Positions 6,418 to 7,561 of a stretch of DNA of 7,561 bases are shown piece after piece. The DNA lies in contig JAWLBS010000263.1 of assembly GCA_041687575.1 (NCBI GenBank), positions 1 through 7,561 of the forward strand, written 5' to 3'. The notes beneath the pieces were generated by a model. The model had not been told where the DNA came from. It made no database searches and was given only the letters and a program-made list of their open reading frames with translations. Positions within the stretch are counted from its first letter, which is position 1, and every line of letters starts with the position of its first letter. This DNA is from JANYLN01 sp041687575. GTDB taxonomy: Bacteria > Planctomycetota > Phycisphaerae > UBA1845 > JANYLN01. The position numbers and the translations under genes are program-made.

Positions 6418-6613
6418 AGGTATCCTTCCTTTCTTTCGCACGTGAAATGAAGTGCAATCTTCTGTTGCCACCAAACCCCCGTCATGCCGTGCGGGACGGT
6501 GGCGGGTCCCGCTCGAACGGTGAAACGGTTCTTGCATCTGCCCGGCGGGGTCGTCCTCGCCTGCGCGCCGGGCTTTGCGTCCCCCTGATCGGCTGGCCGA
6601 TATTATGGCCCTC
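6418..6613 (-). ncRNA. Long structured 5' leader, GEMM (c-di-GMP-I riboswitch)-like segment
   Basis: The leader between the promoter and the ATG is about 195 nt. Reading the minus strand, it can form hairpins at 6588-6601 (ATCGG/CCGAT), 6540-6573 (GCCCGGCG/CGCCGGGC, 8 bp perfect) and 6491-6512 (GCGGGAC/GTCCCGC, 7 bp perfect). Between the first two lies GGGGGACGCAAAGCC. GGGACGCAAAGCC is the most conserved block of cyclic-di-GMP-I riboswitches, and here it lies roughly 35-40 nt from the transcript start, as in that class. The upstream GGGC could pair with GCCC of this block to enclose the first hairpin, or GCCC could instead join the second stem, giving two exclusive folds. Against the call, the expected GCAAACC partner on the 5' side is not seen. 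Structured leader is likely; riboswitch class is uncertain. Confidence 0.4.
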
Positions 6614-6618
6614 TAAGA

Positions 6619-6649
6619 ATTACAGTAGGCGGCGCCTGGGGCAAGTCAA
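6619..6649 (-). promoter_or_regulatory. Sigma70 promoter for the 204-aa secreted-protein gene
   Basis: Minus strand: TTGACT (6644-6649; 5 of 6 to TTGACA), 19-bp spacer, TGTAAT (6619-6624; 5 of 6 to TATAAT). An alternative -10, TACTGT at 6622-6627, has a 16-bp spacer but fits less well. Transcription would begin around 6611-6614. The -35 context TTTCTTGACTTGC is nearly repeated in the promoter at 7504-7533. Confidence 0.55.
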
Positions 6650-6869
6650 GAAATCGTCGACGGCGCTGCGCGAGTGCGGGTCGCGACAGTGCACGCCTCT
6701 GCGCGCATGCGCTGCAGCCGTGCGGCGCGGCCGGCGGCCGGCGCCTCAATCATCCCAGCCGCCGCAGGCTTTGCTCGTGTGCCGAAGTCGTAGGCCCGGT
6801 CGTAGTAGCTTTACTCGTCCGCTGCGTCTTCCTGCTGCTGCATCTGGCGGCCCGCGTCCGCATCGGGTT
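6650..6869. other. Intergenic stretch with a strong GC hairpin and a possible displaced 3' coding end
   Basis: On the minus strand, 6811-6870 reads in the -1 frame as a coding-like extension of the gene ending at 6870 (EPDADAGRQM ... EDAADE, then TAA at 6811-6813). Beyond that stop, the same frame continues with SYYDRAYDFGT, which resembles the Tyr-rich repeats of that protein. At 6724-6745 is a very stable imperfect hairpin (CGGCC-GGC-GGCCG flanked by GGCG/CGCC with a one-base bulge). It has no T tract, so it would not be a classical terminator. A GCGCATGCGC palindrome lies at 6703-6712. Confidence 0.4.
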
Positions 6870-7346
6870 CTAGTCGCCCTCGGGCGGGGGGCGCAGCTGT
6901 GTGCTCGCGTCGTAGCTGTCGTCGCCGTACCGGCCGGTCCCGCCGTAGCCGCGGTAGAGCTGGGCGCGCGGCTGGCCGAGGCCGCGATTCAAGCCGCTGC
7001 GGTAGCCGAGCCCGTAACCGCTTTGATATCCCCGGTCGTAGCCCTGCTGAAGCAGATCGCCGGTGCCGTCCTGGTAGCCGTACCGCTGGCCAGCATAGCG
7101 GCCGTAGGTCGGTCCCCCGTACTGCCCGAACTGGTTGCCGGGCTGGGCGCTTGGTCCGCCACCCACGCCGACCCGGCCGGGCTGGCCGGACGCGGTGTAC
7201 AGATCCGCGTAGTCGCCGTACCAGCCGGCGTCCTGCGAACCGGTATAGTAGTCGTGTCGCAGGTCGTACACGGCCTGCCCACGGGCCTGTCCGGCGGTCA
7301 ACAGCACGAACGGCACAGTGAGAAGAGACACAATGATATTACGCAT
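6870..7346 (-). CDS. Secreted Gly/Tyr-rich repeat protein, unknown function (C-terminus possibly frameshifted)
   Basis: A 158-residue protein of no family I recognise. Residues 1 to about 23-25 form a Sec signal peptide (MRNIIVSLLTVPFVLLTAG, then QARGQA). The mature part is rich in Gly, Tyr, Gln, Arg and Asp; I count 19 Tyr in all. Residues 102-125 are six tandem tetrapeptides (GYDR GYQS GYGL GYRS GLNR GLGQ). There is no cysteine and no hydrophobic segment after the signal peptide. Such composition suggests a disordered, surface or matrix-associated protein; that is inference. The start at 7346 is supported by the signal peptide; GGGGGG 9 nt upstream is a poor but usable ribosome site. An in-frame ATG at 7418 would add 24 residues before the signal peptide. 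Odd point: a run of six C on the coding strand (6886-6891) occurs 13 bases before the stop, and the -1 frame stays open to 6811 with coding-like sequence. Confidence 0.75.
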   Translation of the reverse strand: MRNIIVSLLTVPFVLLTAGQARGQAVYDLRHDYYTGSQDAGWYGDYADLYTASGQPGRVGVGGGPSAQPGNQFGQYGGPTYGRYAGQRYGYQDGTGDLLQQGYDRGYQSGYGLGYRSGLNRGLGQPRAQLYRGYGGTGRYGDDSYDASTQLRPPPEGD

Positions 7347-7497
7347 GACGGAATACCCCCCGTGAGTTGGATCGCGAGCCCCCGTTTGCATGTCGGCGTC
7401 ACCCCGCGCGGCGCGCAAAGGTCGCCGATGTATTCGAGTCGCAGCGCCTGGCGGGGCGTTGCGACGGCACGCGGCACCCCGACGCCGCGCAGCGTGC
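7347..7497 (-). promoter_or_regulatory. Structured 5' leader with three consecutive hairpins
   Basis: About 150 nt separate the predicted transcript start from the ATG at 7346. Three hairpins follow each other with almost no gap. The first is 7466-7498 (GGCACGC/GCGTGCC, 7 bp, or GGCAC/GTGCC with an inner GCGGC/GCCGC). The second is 7438-7465 (GTCGCA/TGCGAC plus CGCC/GGCG across one mismatch). The third is 7393-7428 (TCGGCG/CGCCGA). All stems are perfect within their arms. No known riboswitch consensus was recognised. After the third hairpin comes ACATGCAAACGGGG, which resembles AGATGCAAGAACCG after the second hairpin of the other leader. Function is unknown: riboswitch, attenuator, protein-binding leader or mRNA-stability element are all possible. 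Confidence 0.45.
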
Positions 7498-7503
7498 CTG
7501 TTG

Positions 7504-7533
7504 ATTACACGGGCGCCGCAGCGAGCAAGTCAA
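7504..7533 (-). promoter_or_regulatory. Sigma70 promoter for the Gly/Tyr-rich protein gene
   Basis: Minus strand: TTGACT (7528-7533), 18-bp spacer, TGTAAT (7504-7509). Both hexamers are identical to those of the promoter at 6619-6649, and the bases around the -35 (CTTGACTTGC) are also shared. Transcription would start near 7497, immediately before the first leader hairpin. Confidence 0.6.
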
Positions 7534-7561
7534 GAGATCGGCCCCGAGCCCTCACCGGCAG

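Noticed and set aside
6724..6745. Intrinsic terminator for the Gly/Tyr-rich gene
   Set aside because: The hairpin is strong but no T tract follows on the minus strand, so only a stable hairpin is recorded.

Overview
This is a GC-rich bacterial chromosome segment that looks like a planctomycete, or a close relative in the Planctomycetes-Verrucomicrobia group. The clues are indirect: a secreted sialate O-acetylesterase-type esterase, widely spaced genes each with its own promoter, and short interspersed repeats of a kind I remember from planctomycete genomes (225-245, and the GTCATTCTGAGC-type copies near 2300-2456). No rRNA, tRNA, CRISPR array, transposase or phage gene was recognised. Lineage is an inference and a database search would settle it.

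Layout: (1) 1-288 is non-coding with one REP-like repeat. (2) 289-477 (-) is a 62-residue helical protein of unknown function. (3) 647-2182 (-) is an exported SGNH/SASA-family sialate O-acetylesterase. (4) 2183-2640 is a divergent intergenic region with a promoter at each end and three copies of a 28-bp repeat between them: two inside an imperfect 71-bp tandem duplication and one inverted. (5) 2641-4164 (+) is a TTG-started NAD(P)-binding SDR protein fused to a DUF2867 domain. (6) 4274-5446 (+) is a stand-alone AICAR transformylase, the formyltransferase half of PurH, with motifs of the eukaryotic ATIC type and no IMP cyclohydrolase half. (7) 5447-5802 is a convergent intergenic region with a G-tract heptamer repeat, small palindromes and an intrinsic terminator facing the minus-strand gene. 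(8) 5803-6417 (-) and 6870-7346 (-) are two small secreted low-complexity proteins. Each follows a TTGACT...TGTAAT promoter and a 150-200 nt leader able to form three GC-rich hairpins.

How the genes relate: there is no tight operon; nearly every gene has its own promoter candidate. Three (62-aa gene, SDR gene, transformylase) share an extended -10 of the form TGCTAnnnT. The two secreted-protein genes share a different promoter (TTGACTTG, 18-19 bp spacer, TGTAAT) and both have structured leaders, so they may be co-regulated. The first leader contains GGGACGCAAAGCC, the signature segment of cyclic-di-GMP-I (GEMM) riboswitches, but lacks another conserved part of that class. These paired leaders are the best candidate for something undescribed here.

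Quality note: the 3' end of the 6870-7346 gene has a six-base homopolymer just before its stop, and a coding-like extension is open in the -1 frame. The annotated C-terminus may therefore be a frameshift artefact.
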